The notes under the pieces were generated by a model that saw only the letters and a list, made by a program, of their open reading frames with translations, did not search any database and was not told the origin of the DNA. A stretch of DNA of 64,000 nucleotides from Weissella koreensis KACC 15510. GTDB lineage: Bacteria > Bacillota > Bacilli > Lactobacillales > Lactobacillaceae. The DNA is taken from the NCBI RefSeq assembly GCF_000219805.1, contig NC_015759.1, forward strand, positions 1-64,000. Direction: 5' to 3'. The translations under genes were made by a program, and so were the position numbers. Positions 37,001 through 46,900 of this stretch are shown here, one piece after another. Position 1 is the stretch's first letter. Every line of letters starts with the position of its first letter.

Positions 37001-37173
37001 TTACCTTCATTTGTTTGCGCATGAACAGCTAATGGTAATGCTGCCCCCCCACTTAAAATTCCTGCCACACTGGTAATAGTGGCATAAGCCCATGACTTAT
37101 TAGCTTTATATGCTTTATATCTTTGCTTTTTATCAGATTTTTTTAGTAATTTTAAATTATTTTTCTTAGACAT
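34039..37173 (-). CDS. Serine-rich repeat glycoprotein adhesin
   Basis: 1044 aa surface protein exported by the accessory Sec system. Residues 1-52: long signal peptide with the KxYKxGKxW-type motif KAYKANKSW (20-28; Asn in place of Gly), cleaved near VHA-Q. Residues 53-95: short Ser/Thr region. Residues 95-250: non-repeat domain ([34 protein letters not shown]), likely the ligand-binding part. Residues 252-1003: SDS-type repeats, the O-glycan acceptor. C-terminus: LPSTD at 1008-1012, short hydrophobic stretch, KKRRNKK. The sorting motif has Asp where sortase A substrates have Gly. Last gene of the glycosylation/export operon, 12 nt after a glycosyltransferase gene. Confidence 0.92.
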   Translation of the reverse strand: MSKKNNLKLLKKSDKKQRYKAYKANKSWAYATITSVAGILSGGAALPLAVHAQTNEGKTTEASSSSTSKLLANQKSTTIPASDDIKSDSKNNKVVTSDKDYTIIHSSNRDERTAYYLNHGYRDMMNVAPGPYTAGWSSHTGSLDGKVLVNNLNENRYTSSSTVVVIASKIGDRTDGWIQPHIGSEDTSAVSGYYAGQKMDLSALNKGDVAEWKLNANLLVGSNVFGSHAMMQINTNYGAKTDINLWTPLSSDSESGSNSNSLSDSTSDSNSENPGTDSESTSGSESDSLSDNGSESDSTSDSLSDNVSESDSTSDSLSDNVSESDSTSDSLSDSNSLSDSDNISESNSHSNSQSDSTSDSLSDSNSLSDSDNISDSESTSDSTSDSLSDSNSLSDSDNISDSESTSDSTSDSLSDSNSLSDSDNISDSESTSDSTSDSLSDSNSLSDSDNISDSESTSDSTSDSVSDSNSLSDSDNGSESESTSDSLSDNASDSESTSDSVSDNASESDSTSDSLSDNASESGSTSDSVSDNASDSESTSDSLSDNASESDSTSDSLSDNASESGSTSDSVSGNASDSESTSDSVSDNASESDSTSDSVSDSNSLSDSTSDSVSDNASDSESTSDSVSDNASDSESTSDSLSDNASDSESTSDSVSDNASESDSTSDSVSDSNSLSDSTSDSVSDNVSDSESTSDSVSDSNSLSDSTSDSVSDNASDSESTSDSVSDNASDSESTSDSVSDNASESDSTSDSVSDSNSLSDSTSDSVSDNASDSESTSDSVSDNASESDSTSDSVSDSNSLSDSTSDSLSDNASESGSTSDSVSDNASESDSTSDSVSDSNSLSDSLSNSDSLSDSESTSDSTSDSHSDSQSDSTSESMSDSTSESTSDSVSDSNSLSDSESTSDSTSDSHSDSQSDSTSESMSDSTSDSTSDSVSDSNSLSDSVSDSNSLSDSESTSDSTSDSHSDSQSDSTSESMSDSTSDSTSDSVSDSNSTSDSHSDNNADPSLPSTDAAYQENKFIEEELLAGVLALGALLSKKRRNKK
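34165..36415 (-). repeat. SRR coding repeats, SDSxSDS modules
   Basis: Coding repeats built from a 6-codon phrase of the SDSTSD type, grouped in larger near-identical blocks of tens of codons ([39 protein letters not shown]). Prone to slipped-strand length change. Ser codons are mainly TCA/TCG/AGT, which leaves the opposite strand open in two frames. Confidence 0.9.
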
Positions 37174-37185
37174 CTCTAAACTTCC

Positions 37186-38250
37186 TTAATAATTATTATT
37201 ATCTATTAAAATGTCTTCAAATCCTAGTTCCATGTATCTAAGCATTGCTATAAGGGTTCTTTTTATAAAAAAGCCTTCAGAAACAGCTTTTTGCCATGGC
37301 TCAATTTTCTTTAACATCAATTGATAATCTACGTCTGTCACACTTGATAATACGTTATCGATTTCATTTAGATTATCCACAACTAAACCGATTCCACGTT
37401 CCTCAATCCATTTAGCATGAGCTGTTTTACTCGAAATAATTACTGGTAAACCAGCTGCTAAATATAATGATAATTTAGTTGGATTATTATATTGCGTATA
37501 ATCAACAAAATTCATATTAGATTTCTCTTTAATATTATCCGAAACAACTAGTCCAAAGCCACCATCAACACTAGCGACAATATCATCACTCGGTAATCGC
37601 CCTAACCAATCTACGCTTGGATTCCATAAAACTTTTTCTTCAACATGACGGTTATAAATCATTAATGGCGTCGATGCGTGATAATCTATTCCATTAACAT
37701 CTCGACCACCTACATAGAATAACTGTTTTTTGAATTTCTTATCCTTAAGAGGACCATCATAATAGTAGTCCCAAATATGCATTGCAATCATGGGTACCAT
37801 TACGCCATCCTCACGTAGACGCTTAGCTCCCTTCTCATTGGCCACTAATAATAAGTCGAATTTACGTAATTGTTTGAGCCAGAAATCATTTTCACGATCG
37901 TACTGAGCTGTTCCGTCATCAAACATCCATGTTGGAATGTCATGAACAAGAGCTACTACACGAACCCGATCTATGGACTTAGCTTGATCAATAAATTCCG
38001 ATTGGAAATTAAGATAAGTCCATAGCGGAAATTGAATTACTATCAAATCACCTGGTTGCACAGGTCCTAAAACAGTATCGATAATATTTTTACGTCTATT
38101 ACGATCATCCAATTGATAGTAATTACCAAAATTTATTTCCTGAAAGCCAAGTTCTTGAGCTGAGTGTGAAACATTTTTGCTGACAATTTGAATAGCATCA
38201 TGTTTTTGACTGTGATTTGACACATTAAAACGGGTAATCCAATTAGTCAT
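37186..38250 (-). CDS. Gtf3-like glycosyltransferase (SRR glycan)
   Basis: 354 aa. Same fold and conserved points as Gtf3 of streptococcal Fap1 loci, a dimeric GT-B transferase adding the second sugar to GlcNAc-Ser: N-terminal MTNWITRFNVS, GDLIVIQFPLWTYLNF, VALVHDIPTWMF, SVDGGFGLV, NNPTKLSLYLAAGLPVI and EGFFIKRTL. The Gly-rich and Asn-Pro-x-Lys motifs bind the nucleotide sugar. It overlaps the next transferase by 4 nt and is clearly paralogous to it, so each may add a different sugar. The donor cannot be told from sequence. Confidence 0.85.
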   Translation of the reverse strand: MTNWITRFNVSNHSQKHDAIQIVSKNVSHSAQELGFQEINFGNYYQLDDRNRRKNIIDTVLGPVQPGDLIVIQFPLWTYLNFQSEFIDQAKSIDRVRVVALVHDIPTWMFDDGTAQYDRENDFWLKQLRKFDLLLVANEKGAKRLREDGVMVPMIAMHIWDYYYDGPLKDKKFKKQLFYVGGRDVNGIDYHASTPLMIYNRHVEEKVLWNPSVDWLGRLPSDDIVASVDGGFGLVVSDNIKEKSNMNFVDYTQYNNPTKLSLYLAAGLPVIISSKTAHAKWIEERGIGLVVDNLNEIDNVLSSVTDVDYQLMLKKIEPWQKAVSEGFFIKRTLIAMLRYMELGFEDILIDNNNY

Positions 38251-39323
38251 TTCTTCACCTCCACATCAACTTGACGATCAGTAAAACCAAGTTCTAAGTA
38301 ACGAATAGCTTCAATAGCCGCTTCTTTTGCAAAGAAACCACTAGTCACTGCACGTTGCCACGGTTTTATATTTTCAACCATTTTTTGATAATCATCATCA
38401 CTTAGGTTATGAATAAGATCATCAATGTCTGAAATAGAATCAACCACAAATCCAAGACCTTGATCTTTAACCCACTGAGCATGAGCAGTATTTGGCATTG
38501 TAATAACAGGAAGCCCTGATGCCAAATATAATGACAGTTTCATAGGATTATTATATTCACCATAATGATTCATCCCCTTTAATCCACCAGTTTTAGGATA
38601 ATAGAGTAATCCAAATCCACCTTCCAGTTGACTAGGAATATCATTACTATTCATTGCACCAAGTAATTGAATATAATTTGGTAATTTTTCTTTATTCCAG
38701 TTTGGTCCAATAAATTTAATTGGAATTTCAGATTGATATTCTTCAATCATGGCTGAATCAATTCCAGTTGCAACATAGTAAATTTGATCAATTCGCTTTT
38801 TTTCTTGCAATGGTCCTTGGTAAACAAAGTCAGACAGATACATGGCGATCATTGGTGTTTTAACTCCGCCCTCTGTTGCTAATCGTTTAGCCATTTTTTC
38901 ATTAGCAGAAATTACTAAGTCATAACGATTCAACATCCATAGTGAGGCGTCTACAGTATAATCACGTTTCCTATTATCATGAATCCAAGAAACAATATCC
39001 CAAACAAGAGCAACAATTTTGGCTTTTCGAGTATTCTTTAGATAGTCAATATACTCAAGTTCAAATTGAGTATAATTAGTCCACATCGGATATTGAACAA
39101 TTACAACATCCCCAGGTAGTACCAAACTTAAAAGCGCCTCTAAACGGTCTTTTCGAGCTGCCTCTCCCATCTCCTGTAATTCACTTGCATACATTCTTGG
39201 ATAATGTAATCGTCTAAATCCAATCTGACTAATAGAATCAGCTGCCATTTGATTAGCGATAATTCCAGAAGCCCGGTTAGATACGTATTCATTATCGTCA
39301 ACTTGTGTTATCCAATAGGTCAT
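38247..39323 (-). CDS. Second Gtf3-like glycosyltransferase
   Basis: 358 aa, paralogue of the adjacent 354-aa protein over its full length (MTYWITQVDDNEYVSN; GDVVIVQYPMWTNYTQF; LEGGFGLLYYPK; NNPMKLSLYLASGLPVI; SGFFAKEAA). A tandem pair suggests successive extension of the SRR glycan or alternative donors. It starts 18 nt after the asp3 stop, so it is part of the export/glycosylation operon. Confidence 0.85.
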   Translation of the reverse strand: MTYWITQVDDNEYVSNRASGIIANQMAADSISQIGFRRLHYPRMYASELQEMGEAARKDRLEALLSLVLPGDVVIVQYPMWTNYTQFELEYIDYLKNTRKAKIVALVWDIVSWIHDNRKRDYTVDASLWMLNRYDLVISANEKMAKRLATEGGVKTPMIAMYLSDFVYQGPLQEKKRIDQIYYVATGIDSAMIEEYQSEIPIKFIGPNWNKEKLPNYIQLLGAMNSNDIPSQLEGGFGLLYYPKTGGLKGMNHYGEYNNPMKLSLYLASGLPVITMPNTAHAQWVKDQGLGFVVDSISDIDDLIHNLSDDDYQKMVENIKPWQRAVTSGFFAKEAAIEAIRYLELGFTDRQVDVEVKK

Positions 39324-39341
39324 TCTTTATTGTTTTCCCTT

Positions 39342-40106
39342 CTAGTTATTTTTACTCAAAAAATATTTAATCTGTTTTATTTCAGAATCTGTTAAATGAT
39401 AAAAACAATTTTTTTGATGTTCTAACACTGATAAATTTTTAAATTCAAATTTGTTTTTAATTTCATTTAACAACTCTTTTAAATTATTGCCGTCAGTATA
39501 TACATGAATGATGCCTCCCAGAACTGATTTATCAATCAATTCTGGGACTTCTGTTATTGTTGATGGCCCACGTGAAAAAGTTATCCCTAACCTTTTCCCA
39601 ACCGCTCCATTTATGGCAGGTGTCGTAAAAATAAAACTACCATGTTTCCCTAAGTGGGCTGTGACAATACGTTGATCCTTAACATTGTTAATTTCTAGAT
39701 AATCAAATTTAAGCCATTTATTATTTAAATTTAGTAAGCTTATTTCATATGAAACTGCATCATCAGGATAAGTGAATTTATCGCTTAGCCCTTTTAATAT
39801 AATTCCATCAATTTTTTCTTGATTGATATCATAAAAAATAATTTGTAATTGTACCGACAGTCCATTATCAGACTCCAGCTGTGCCGTTAATTTATATTTT
39901 TGACCTGATTCCAGTAAAGGTAGCGTTGGTTTAATTCCCTGTTCGATATAATTTGTTTTTGAACGCCATGTACACAATACTTTTCCTGGAGAAAACGTTT
40001 CGTTAGAAAAATAAACTTTACCATCTTCTAGATATCGTATATCAGTACCTGTTACAGCAACATCACTTAAGTTATCTGGCCAACGAGTAAAATAAATATT
40101 ATTCAT
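39342..40106 (-). CDS. asp3: Accessory Sec protein Asp3
   Basis: 254 aa from ATG 40106 (GAGG 6 nt upstream; the GTG just before is less likely). A beta-sandwich, carbohydrate-binding-like protein that joins Asp1 and Asp2 in the complex guiding glycosylated SRR protein to SecA2. Recognisable points: early YLEDGKVYFSNE, GQKYKLTAQLES, LKFDYLEI. The last about 90 residues form an extra mixed domain (HVYTDGNNLKELLNEI) beyond the shorter streptococcal proteins. It overlaps asp2 by 8 nt. Identification rests on order plus moderate similarity. Confidence 0.8.
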   Translation of the reverse strand: MNNIYFTRWPDNLSDVAVTGTDIRYLEDGKVYFSNETFSPGKVLCTWRSKTNYIEQGIKPTLPLLESGQKYKLTAQLESDNGLSVQLQIIFYDINQEKIDGIILKGLSDKFTYPDDAVSYEISLLNLNNKWLKFDYLEINNVKDQRIVTAHLGKHGSFIFTTPAINGAVGKRLGITFSRGPSTITEVPELIDKSVLGGIIHVYTDGNNLKELLNEIKNKFEFKNLSVLEHQKNCFYHLTDSEIKQIKYFLSKNN

Positions 40107-41685
40107 CACTAACCTCTTTTATTTCTGTTTCCAATTCGTTTTTATGAAAGTTACGCTTGAAATCAGCAGCCAACAAATCTTGATATTGTTTAAAAAACCA
40201 AGTATTTATTCCATTTGTATCATCATTATGTCGTCCCTCTAATCCTTTATGTAGCACTTTTGCAGTCGGGTAATTTTCTTTTAAATGCTTGAAAATTTTA
40301 TTAAAAGGACGATCTGTATCTTGTAACATATAGGCAATAGCAAAAGTTGTTTTAGAAAAATCTGCAGATAAAAATAAATTCCAGAAGTCTTTATCCATTT
40401 CCAATGCACTATCTTTATTTAATTCTCCTTGAGTATGAATGATTGTATCCATTGCTAAATCCCATTCATAAGGAGAATACAATCTAGAATTTAATGCTAA
40501 ATTACCAATTCCTGCTAAGGGTTTTCCTACCAAAATACCATGAGGTTCTAGCATTGCCCCATAATAGAATGATGCATATGTTCCCATCGATAGTCCTGAT
40601 AAATTTAATTGATTATTAGTAAAACCTAAATAATCTAATTTTTCTTTAATGATTTCAACTAACTGTTTTTCTAAATTTTCACCTCGATAAAAAGCTCCAC
40701 CAACAATTCTTGGGTCGTATACTAACATGAAAGGTGATCCAAGACTTCCCATCATCCAACGTCCTTCGTATCCTTCTGATGGTCTAAAACCAGAAAAATA
40801 TATATTCAATGGTGGCTTTAAATCTCCAACATTAAAGTAATAACCTAATTCTTCATTTCCCCGATCGGGATCAACTAAACGTTTTCCTCCTATAGCCAAA
40901 AAATTATCAGAAGATAGGTAATAACGTAAGTGAATATCACCTATCTCTAATTTGCCCCGACCTTTAGCAAATAAGGCAATATTTAGAGGGAAATTAGGAA
41001 AACCAATATTTCGATAAACTTCCCCCAGATTCAAATTTTCACCATCAAAATCCCATAAAATGATCTCGCCATCTTTTTCATAATATGCGCGGTAAAAGTA
41101 TTTTATGTTTTCACCGTGCACCTTAATTTCAGCATGAAGCTGTGTTCTACCAGTTGGCCCCCATTTGTTTTTCCATAGAATAATTTCTGAGAAATCATCC
41201 CCAAAGTCACCATCAAAGATAAATTTTCCGGAACCTTTTTTTTGAATCTCACCGGAGAAGTTTTTTGATAATTCAACCATGCTGTTATCAATACTGGTTC
41301 CCCAAGGTTTAACTGCGTAGTTAACATTTAGATATTCAACGAAATTGTAACCTTGATCTAATAAATTAACCTGCATGGCACCTTTTAAGGCTAAAACTTT
41401 ACGATTTTTAACTGAAGTATTGCCTATGTCTTCATAAAAAATCTGATAACTTGGTAGGTAACGTAATATTTCCAAAGATAATTTTTCGATCTCATTTGAT
41501 CCAAATAAAAATACATTTCCAGAATTATTTGGACTTTTCAACGGTATTGCTGATAATTTTTCAAAGCATTCTTCTAATTTGTGCAAGGAAACGTCAACAT
41601 AATGAAATTCAAATTGTTGATCTAAATTGGAAACTCCTTTAATCTTTTCTCCACCAATTTGTATTAATAGTTTCGCTTTAGCCAT
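40099..41685 (-). CDS. asp2: Accessory Sec protein Asp2 (GlcNAc O-acetyltransferase)
   Basis: 528 aa. Family knowledge: Asp2 O-acetylates GlcNAc on the SRR protein and is needed for its export. The C-terminal alpha/beta-hydrolase-type domain shows the nucleophile elbow GLSMG with Ser at about 366 and a late GRHND with the catalytic His near 491. The N-terminal half is beta-rich (GEIILWDFDGENLN). It overlaps asp1 by 8 nt and asp3 by 8 nt. Full-length and apparently active. Confidence 0.88.
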   Translation of the reverse strand: MAKAKLLIQIGGEKIKGVSNLDQQFEFHYVDVSLHKLEECFEKLSAIPLKSPNNSGNVFLFGSNEIEKLSLEILRYLPSYQIFYEDIGNTSVKNRKVLALKGAMQVNLLDQGYNFVEYLNVNYAVKPWGTSIDNSMVELSKNFSGEIQKKGSGKFIFDGDFGDDFSEIILWKNKWGPTGRTQLHAEIKVHGENIKYFYRAYYEKDGEIILWDFDGENLNLGEVYRNIGFPNFPLNIALFAKGRGKLEIGDIHLRYYLSSDNFLAIGGKRLVDPDRGNEELGYYFNVGDLKPPLNIYFSGFRPSEGYEGRWMMGSLGSPFMLVYDPRIVGGAFYRGENLEKQLVEIIKEKLDYLGFTNNQLNLSGLSMGTYASFYYGAMLEPHGILVGKPLAGIGNLALNSRLYSPYEWDLAMDTIIHTQGELNKDSALEMDKDFWNLFLSADFSKTTFAIAYMLQDTDRPFNKIFKHLKENYPTAKVLHKGLEGRHNDDTNGINTWFFKQYQDLLAADFKRNFHKNELETEIKEVSDE

Positions 41686-43267
41686 CTATCACATCCCCCC
41701 AATCGCTCATAATTTGGTCAGACGAATTTTTATTGATCATCTCCACACTTTCAACCAAAGCTTTATTCCATATCTCATTACTGTCTAGATATGTTGAAAG
41801 AACATCAAATAACTCATTGTTAGATTTAATGATGTTTCCATTTTTACCATCTTTGAAGTATATTGATGATTGAAAACTAATGAATGGAATCCCATTGCTT
41901 AATACAATTGATTCTTTAAAGGCATCATTAGTTTTTCGAAAATTAACATAAATTCGACTAATAGATAGATCTTGTTGATTAATTTTTGTTAACGATTTAA
42001 ATCTATATTCAACATGATGAATAAATGAATATGCAGTAATCATATTTTCAAAACCGTAAATGTTTTTTTTAGCTGTTTCAAAAGCTTCTTTTAAATCGAT
42101 AGACATCTGTCCTTCTAATTCAGCAGCAAAATAAGTTTCTATCATTTTGAATTCATCAGATGTAGTATTAATTTCCAACTCATTATTAACAAATTCCACT
42201 ACTTCTTTTTTTAAAATTTCAATATCATTTTGATTTATAACATTTAAAATCAAACGTAAATCATCAAACTTCAATCGATACCTCAACATTTTATGAAATA
42301 TTTTTTTGAAATCTTTATCTACATTATCAATTTGCCAATAAATTACTCGTTCTCTAAACGTATTACTTTGCCCTAAAGATAATTGTGTTGAAAATGTAGA
42401 AATTAAATGTGTATTAATATTTAGACCATTAATATGTTCTTGATCCAAAGTTCTTTTGAGTAGGGTAGAATCAGTAATCAAGGCTTTTGCTTGTGTTAAT
42501 TCACTAATTTGCTTAATTTTATTCAATATCCTTGTTGTGAAATTACCGTAAAAAACAAAAATAATTTTTTCTGGAAATGGAAAATTTTTACTCAATGTAA
42601 TTAAATAATCATTTGAAATATCTATTACAAGATAGTCAGTTTTTAAATTGAAATCTTTTAAGGCCTTTCGCAAGAACTCATTTATAATTTCTTCAATATT
42701 GCTATATGTGCGTTTATTAAAATTTTCAGATATCGTATCCACTATATTGACTTGTTCATCTTTAATTTCAAAAATGCTATTTTCTTGTTCATCATAGAAA
42801 ATTCGACGTTCTAAATTCCCTGATTCATCATATAGTTTTGATGAAATGATAAATCCATAATCAGAATAAATATCGATCCGTGATCCGTTTTTCCAAAAAT
42901 ATTTTACCTGGTCAATAAATCCAAAACGATTAAATTTAACATTTCCGAATTTTTCATTGTTTTTATAAAGTAAAACATCATTTCGGGTATATATTTTCTC
43001 CACATCATTTGGAAGATCTAAATCATTCATTGTTAATGGCGTACCAGAATTAAGTTGTATATTTTGAATATGATGAAATATCAATTCAGACTGTTCTATA
43101 TCAAATAACTTATATTCTGAATTCAAATATCTTAAAAACGGAACTAAAGTTGGTAATAAAACTTTATATTCCAAACCATTATTTCTGATATTTTTAATCA
43201 TATTAAGTAAAGGTATTTTCTCAAAGCTTTTCACATCTTCAGGTAAATCAGCAATAAAATACATCAT
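41678..43267 (-). CDS. asp1: Accessory Sec protein Asp1
   Basis: 529 aa. A GT-B-fold protein without transferase activity that binds Asp3 and SRR precursor. Visible: N-terminal MMYFIADLPEDV, central NIQLNSGTPL and dRGF-type KFNRFGFIDQVKYF, late ISRIYVNFRKTNDAFKESI with GIPFISF. Size is the family norm. RBS GGAGGG before the double ATG. Two nt after secY2. Similarity is modest, as usual for Asp1, but the locus order is decisive. Confidence 0.85.
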   Translation of the reverse strand: MMYFIADLPEDVKSFEKIPLLNMIKNIRNNGLEYKVLLPTLVPFLRYLNSEYKLFDIEQSELIFHHIQNIQLNSGTPLTMNDLDLPNDVEKIYTRNDVLLYKNNEKFGNVKFNRFGFIDQVKYFWKNGSRIDIYSDYGFIISSKLYDESGNLERRIFYDEQENSIFEIKDEQVNIVDTISENFNKRTYSNIEEIINEFLRKALKDFNLKTDYLVIDISNDYLITLSKNFPFPEKIIFVFYGNFTTRILNKIKQISELTQAKALITDSTLLKRTLDQEHINGLNINTHLISTFSTQLSLGQSNTFRERVIYWQIDNVDKDFKKIFHKMLRYRLKFDDLRLILNVINQNDIEILKKEVVEFVNNELEINTTSDEFKMIETYFAAELEGQMSIDLKEAFETAKKNIYGFENMITAYSFIHHVEYRFKSLTKINQQDLSISRIYVNFRKTNDAFKESIVLSNGIPFISFQSSIYFKDGKNGNIIKSNNELFDVLSTYLDSNEIWNKALVESVEMINKNSSDQIMSDWGDVIDG

Positions 43268-43269
43268 AA

Positions 43270-44517
43270 CTACCGCCCTCCCTTTAATTTAATATTGAAT
43301 AAACTATAATTGTCTTTATAGTATAGAAAATCAATATCTTGACGCACTGTATCCAAAATGGAAATTAGCACAAAGAGCATCGCAAAATAATTAGAAAAGT
43401 TTGTATATATTTCATTACCTGTCCAATAACCAATTAATAACGGAGTAATTACAACTGTTGCTAAATAAAGGCTTCCCAAAATTGCAAATACAAAAACTCT
43501 TCTAGTTATATATCTTTGAGAATCATGACCAGGATTTACACCAACAATATAATCGCTTGATTCTTTTAGATCCTGAGCAATTTGTTCTGGCATAATATTT
43601 ACAAATGAAAATATTATTCCCAAAATATAAATAATAATTCCATAAACTATAATTCCTCGTAAACTAGTTAATTGAAAGAAAGATAAAATAAAGTCATTTT
43701 TCCAATCTAATAGTTGCATAATATAGGAAGGCAAATACATAAATGAAGTTGCAAACATCAAAGGCATTGTCCCAGCGATTAAAATTCTAAATGCATAATA
43801 AGCATCTTTAGACCTTCGATCAATTCCTATTCGCTGAATATCAACGTGATACTCTGTTGTATATAGACCCGTAGTTATAAATACAAAAATTATAGTCACA
43901 ATAATCAAAATAACTAATCTACTAGCTATCATAATGACTGACGTATAATTTGCTGAAATACTTCGAGTTACCCCTGTAATAATTCCAGGTAAAATCATAA
44001 TAAAAGGTCCACCCAAACCATATTTAGAATTAATACTAGCAATCCAAGAAATTAATAATCCACCCGCGACTAAACATATAATAGTCATACTAAATACTAG
44101 AAAGTAGTTCATTTTAATCGCCTGAGATGTGACAGTTGTTTGCAAATTATATGCTAATGGTATAGATTGCAGAAAAGATAAAACAAATATTCCACGAACT
44201 TGAATCATTCCACGTTGTTCATGTGAAAATTGAGAGGCCCGATCACGATTGGCAAATAATATAATTGAAATCAAAATTGAAACAGTCATATAAGGTCCCA
44301 TACCCAATGAAAACAAAGTCGCACTGCTAAATACTCCACCAGTTGTTAGAGACAGAAGATTTTGCATTGAAAATTCACTTCCAATTTGAAAGCTTATCCC
44401 ATGTAACGGTATTGGAATACTTTGTCCTACAAGATATATACTCAGCATTAATATTGTAAAAAGGCTTTTTTTTATTAAATCGCCATATTTTTTTATTTTG
44501 TTTATCAAGATAGTCAC
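43270..44517 (-). CDS. secY2: Accessory translocase channel SecY2
   Basis: 415 aa, ten predicted membrane helices. SecY features: QSIPIPLHGI in the plug/TM1 region, NLLSLTTGGVFSSATLFSLGMGPYMTVSI and the TM7-8 region. Cytosolic loops are shorter and less charged than in housekeeping SecY, as for SecY2, where the substrate is SRR glycoprotein only. It follows secA2 by 7 nt and precedes asp1 by 2 nt. Confidence 0.92.
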   Translation of the reverse strand: MTILINKIKKYGDLIKKSLFTILMLSIYLVGQSIPIPLHGISFQIGSEFSMQNLLSLTTGGVFSSATLFSLGMGPYMTVSILISIILFANRDRASQFSHEQRGMIQVRGIFVLSFLQSIPLAYNLQTTVTSQAIKMNYFLVFSMTIICLVAGGLLISWIASINSKYGLGGPFIMILPGIITGVTRSISANYTSVIMIASRLVILIIVTIIFVFITTGLYTTEYHVDIQRIGIDRRSKDAYYAFRILIAGTMPLMFATSFMYLPSYIMQLLDWKNDFILSFFQLTSLRGIIVYGIIIYILGIIFSFVNIMPEQIAQDLKESSDYIVGVNPGHDSQRYITRRVFVFAILGSLYLATVVITPLLIGYWTGNEIYTNFSNYFAMLFVLISILDTVRQDIDFLYYKDNYSLFNIKLKGGR

Positions 44518-44524
44518 ATCCTTT

Positions 44525-46888
44525 TTATGGAAAACTCAATTCAATAGAACCGTCTATATTTTTTTCAATCTCTGTTAATAATAGGTTACGGAACATGTTC
44601 AACCACATTTCTTTTTCCATGTTAAAGAAACTACGACGTGCCTCTAAGGCAAATTCATTGATTGGCTTATGTTGAGCAGAACTTCGACCATCAACAATAC
44701 TTTTAAGTTGTTGTAAATAATCAAGTTGATCTATCCAACCATTATCAATTGCTTTTAAAACAGTTATTTTTTTAAAGTATGCTAATTGAAGACCATTCTT
44801 AAATCGATCTAATGATTTGTCTAAAGCTTCGCTAGCAACATTGAATAGAAATAAATGAATATTTTTCTTTTTCATATTCCCAGCCAATTGGTCTTCAATA
44901 TCTGCCAATTCATATGCACTTTCTACATTGTTAAAAATAAAATCAGCAACATCATGCAGCTCAATACTACGGTAATTATCTACAAAATTTGTAATCACCT
45001 CATTTAAACAGCTATTTATCAATTCATCGATAAAATCAGGATCATCAGTTAAAACTTCATTTCTTGTTCGATATATTTTTTCTCGTTGATTACTTAAAAT
45101 AGTGTCAAACGCCATAGTCCGCTCTCGACCTTGTGCCTCAAGGTTTCCTACTTTTCTTTGGGCTGAGTCAATTGCATGTTTAACGATTCTTTTATCTATT
45201 GGCTGATAAAGGTCAAATTCACCTATCTCACCTTTTTCAACATTTATATCATGATATTTACGAACTCGATTACTTGTGTTTTCAACGACAATCTTATCTT
45301 CTAATGAAACTAAAAATTGACTTTCGCCTGGTTCCCCTTGACGACCTGCTCGCCCACGTAATTGATTATCAATTCGCTTGCTAGTCATTCGTTCAGTCCC
45401 AATGACTAAAAGCCCTCCATTTTCTTTTGCTTCTGGAGTCAGCTTAATGTCAGTCCCACGGCCTGCCATCGATGTTGCTAAAGTTATTGAATTAACTCCG
45501 CCTACTTCACTGATAATTTGTTTTTCTTGTGGAGCCGTTGACGCGTTCAACAAATTATGTGGAATTCTATTTTGTAATAAAATTAAAGAATATAGTTGAG
45601 ACATGCTAACCGATCCGGTCTCAATTAAAATTGGTCTTTTTTCATTAATTCCTTTTTTAACTAACTCAAGAGATTTTTCAATTTTTGCTTGATTAGTTAA
45701 ATAAATTTGATCTTTTTTATCTATTCTTATCAATGGAAGATTTGTTGGTATCTCTATTACTTCTAGGTGATAAGTATCAATAAATTCTTTTTCATCTGTT
45801 TTGGCTGTCCCTGTCATTCCAGATAGACTTTTAAATTTCTTAAACAAGCTTTGATAACTCACCATCCCCAATGTCTTAGATTCTGGCGTTATTTTTAAAG
45901 ACTCTTTAGCTTCAATAGCCTGATGAATACCTCCATTCAGCTTTACACCATTCATTTTTCGCCCATTTACTTCATCTAATAAAACAACTTTTCCATCATC
46001 TACTACATAATCTTGATCACGCTTCTTTAACATATTTGCTTGTAATGCTAAGACAATATGGCGATATATATCAAAATTACGGGCTGAAAATACGGTTTCA
46101 GGGGTATTAAAATATTCTTGGAATTTTTTAATTCCTAGTGGAGAAAACCAAACTTTTTTTCTGTCTTCACTTAACTCATAATCTTCCTCATCAAGGCTAT
46201 TAACAAACCAGTTACTAATCTCGAATAAACTCGATTGCACTTTTGGCGCCCCAGAAATAATAAGAGACGTCTGAGCACCATCCAGTAAAACAGCGTCAAT
46301 TTCATCAATAATGGCAAAATTAAATCTTTTAACCGCTTGTTGATCTAAGTCACTCCCCAAATTATCAAACAAATAATCAAAGCCTAAGCTAGAGTGAGTC
46401 GTATAAATAATATCTGAATCATAAAGTTCTATTTTTTTATCATCATCTACGTTTACTCCTATTCCTACCGTCAAGCCTAACCATTTGAAAACTTTTCCCA
46501 TTGATTCTCCGTCACGTTCAGCCAAATATTCGTTTGATGTGATCAAGAAATTACCCTTGTTACCTTGCAACGCACGAGCGTAAAGTGGCAAAGTTGCAAC
46601 TAAAGTTTTACCTTCACCTGTTTTCATTTCTGCGATATTCCCAAAGAATAAAGCCAGTCCACCTAAAACCTGAACTTTAAATGGTTCCAGTCCAAGTACT
46701 CGGCGATCAGCTTCCATAATAACGGCAAAAATATCGGGCAAAATTTTTTCTAGGTTTTGACCGTTTGCTAATAATGATCTAAAAACGTTAGTCTGTGACT
46801 GAAGTTCAATGTCAACCATTCTTTTATATTTAGGCAAAACTTGATAAACCTTTTGCACAATTTTTTCATATTTTTTTAACTTAAACAT
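44525..46888 (-). CDS. secA2: Accessory translocase ATPase SecA2
   Basis: 787 aa motor ATPase. Walker A GEGKT at about 91-95, DEID box at 195-198, GMTGTAKTDEKE in the middle, TSMAGRGTDIKL and QLRGRAGRQGEPG in the second RecA domain. No C-terminal zinc-binding tail (housekeeping SecA ends with a CxCxSGKKxKxC-type motif), the normal state for SecA2. It drives the SRR adhesin through SecY2 together with Asp1-3. Twelve nt after the small TM gene. Confidence 0.95.
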   Translation of the reverse strand: MFKLKKYEKIVQKVYQVLPKYKRMVDIELQSQTNVFRSLLANGQNLEKILPDIFAVIMEADRRVLGLEPFKVQVLGGLALFFGNIAEMKTGEGKTLVATLPLYARALQGNKGNFLITSNEYLAERDGESMGKVFKWLGLTVGIGVNVDDDKKIELYDSDIIYTTHSSLGFDYLFDNLGSDLDQQAVKRFNFAIIDEIDAVLLDGAQTSLIISGAPKVQSSLFEISNWFVNSLDEEDYELSEDRKKVWFSPLGIKKFQEYFNTPETVFSARNFDIYRHIVLALQANMLKKRDQDYVVDDGKVVLLDEVNGRKMNGVKLNGGIHQAIEAKESLKITPESKTLGMVSYQSLFKKFKSLSGMTGTAKTDEKEFIDTYHLEVIEIPTNLPLIRIDKKDQIYLTNQAKIEKSLELVKKGINEKRPILIETGSVSMSQLYSLILLQNRIPHNLLNASTAPQEKQIISEVGGVNSITLATSMAGRGTDIKLTPEAKENGGLLVIGTERMTSKRIDNQLRGRAGRQGEPGESQFLVSLEDKIVVENTSNRVRKYHDINVEKGEIGEFDLYQPIDKRIVKHAIDSAQRKVGNLEAQGRERTMAFDTILSNQREKIYRTRNEVLTDDPDFIDELINSCLNEVITNFVDNYRSIELHDVADFIFNNVESAYELADIEDQLAGNMKKKNIHLFLFNVASEALDKSLDRFKNGLQLAYFKKITVLKAIDNGWIDQLDYLQQLKSIVDGRSSAQHKPINEFALEARRSFFNMEKEMWLNMFRNLLLTEIEKNIDGSIELSFP

Positions 46889-46900
46889 TTAAAATTCACC

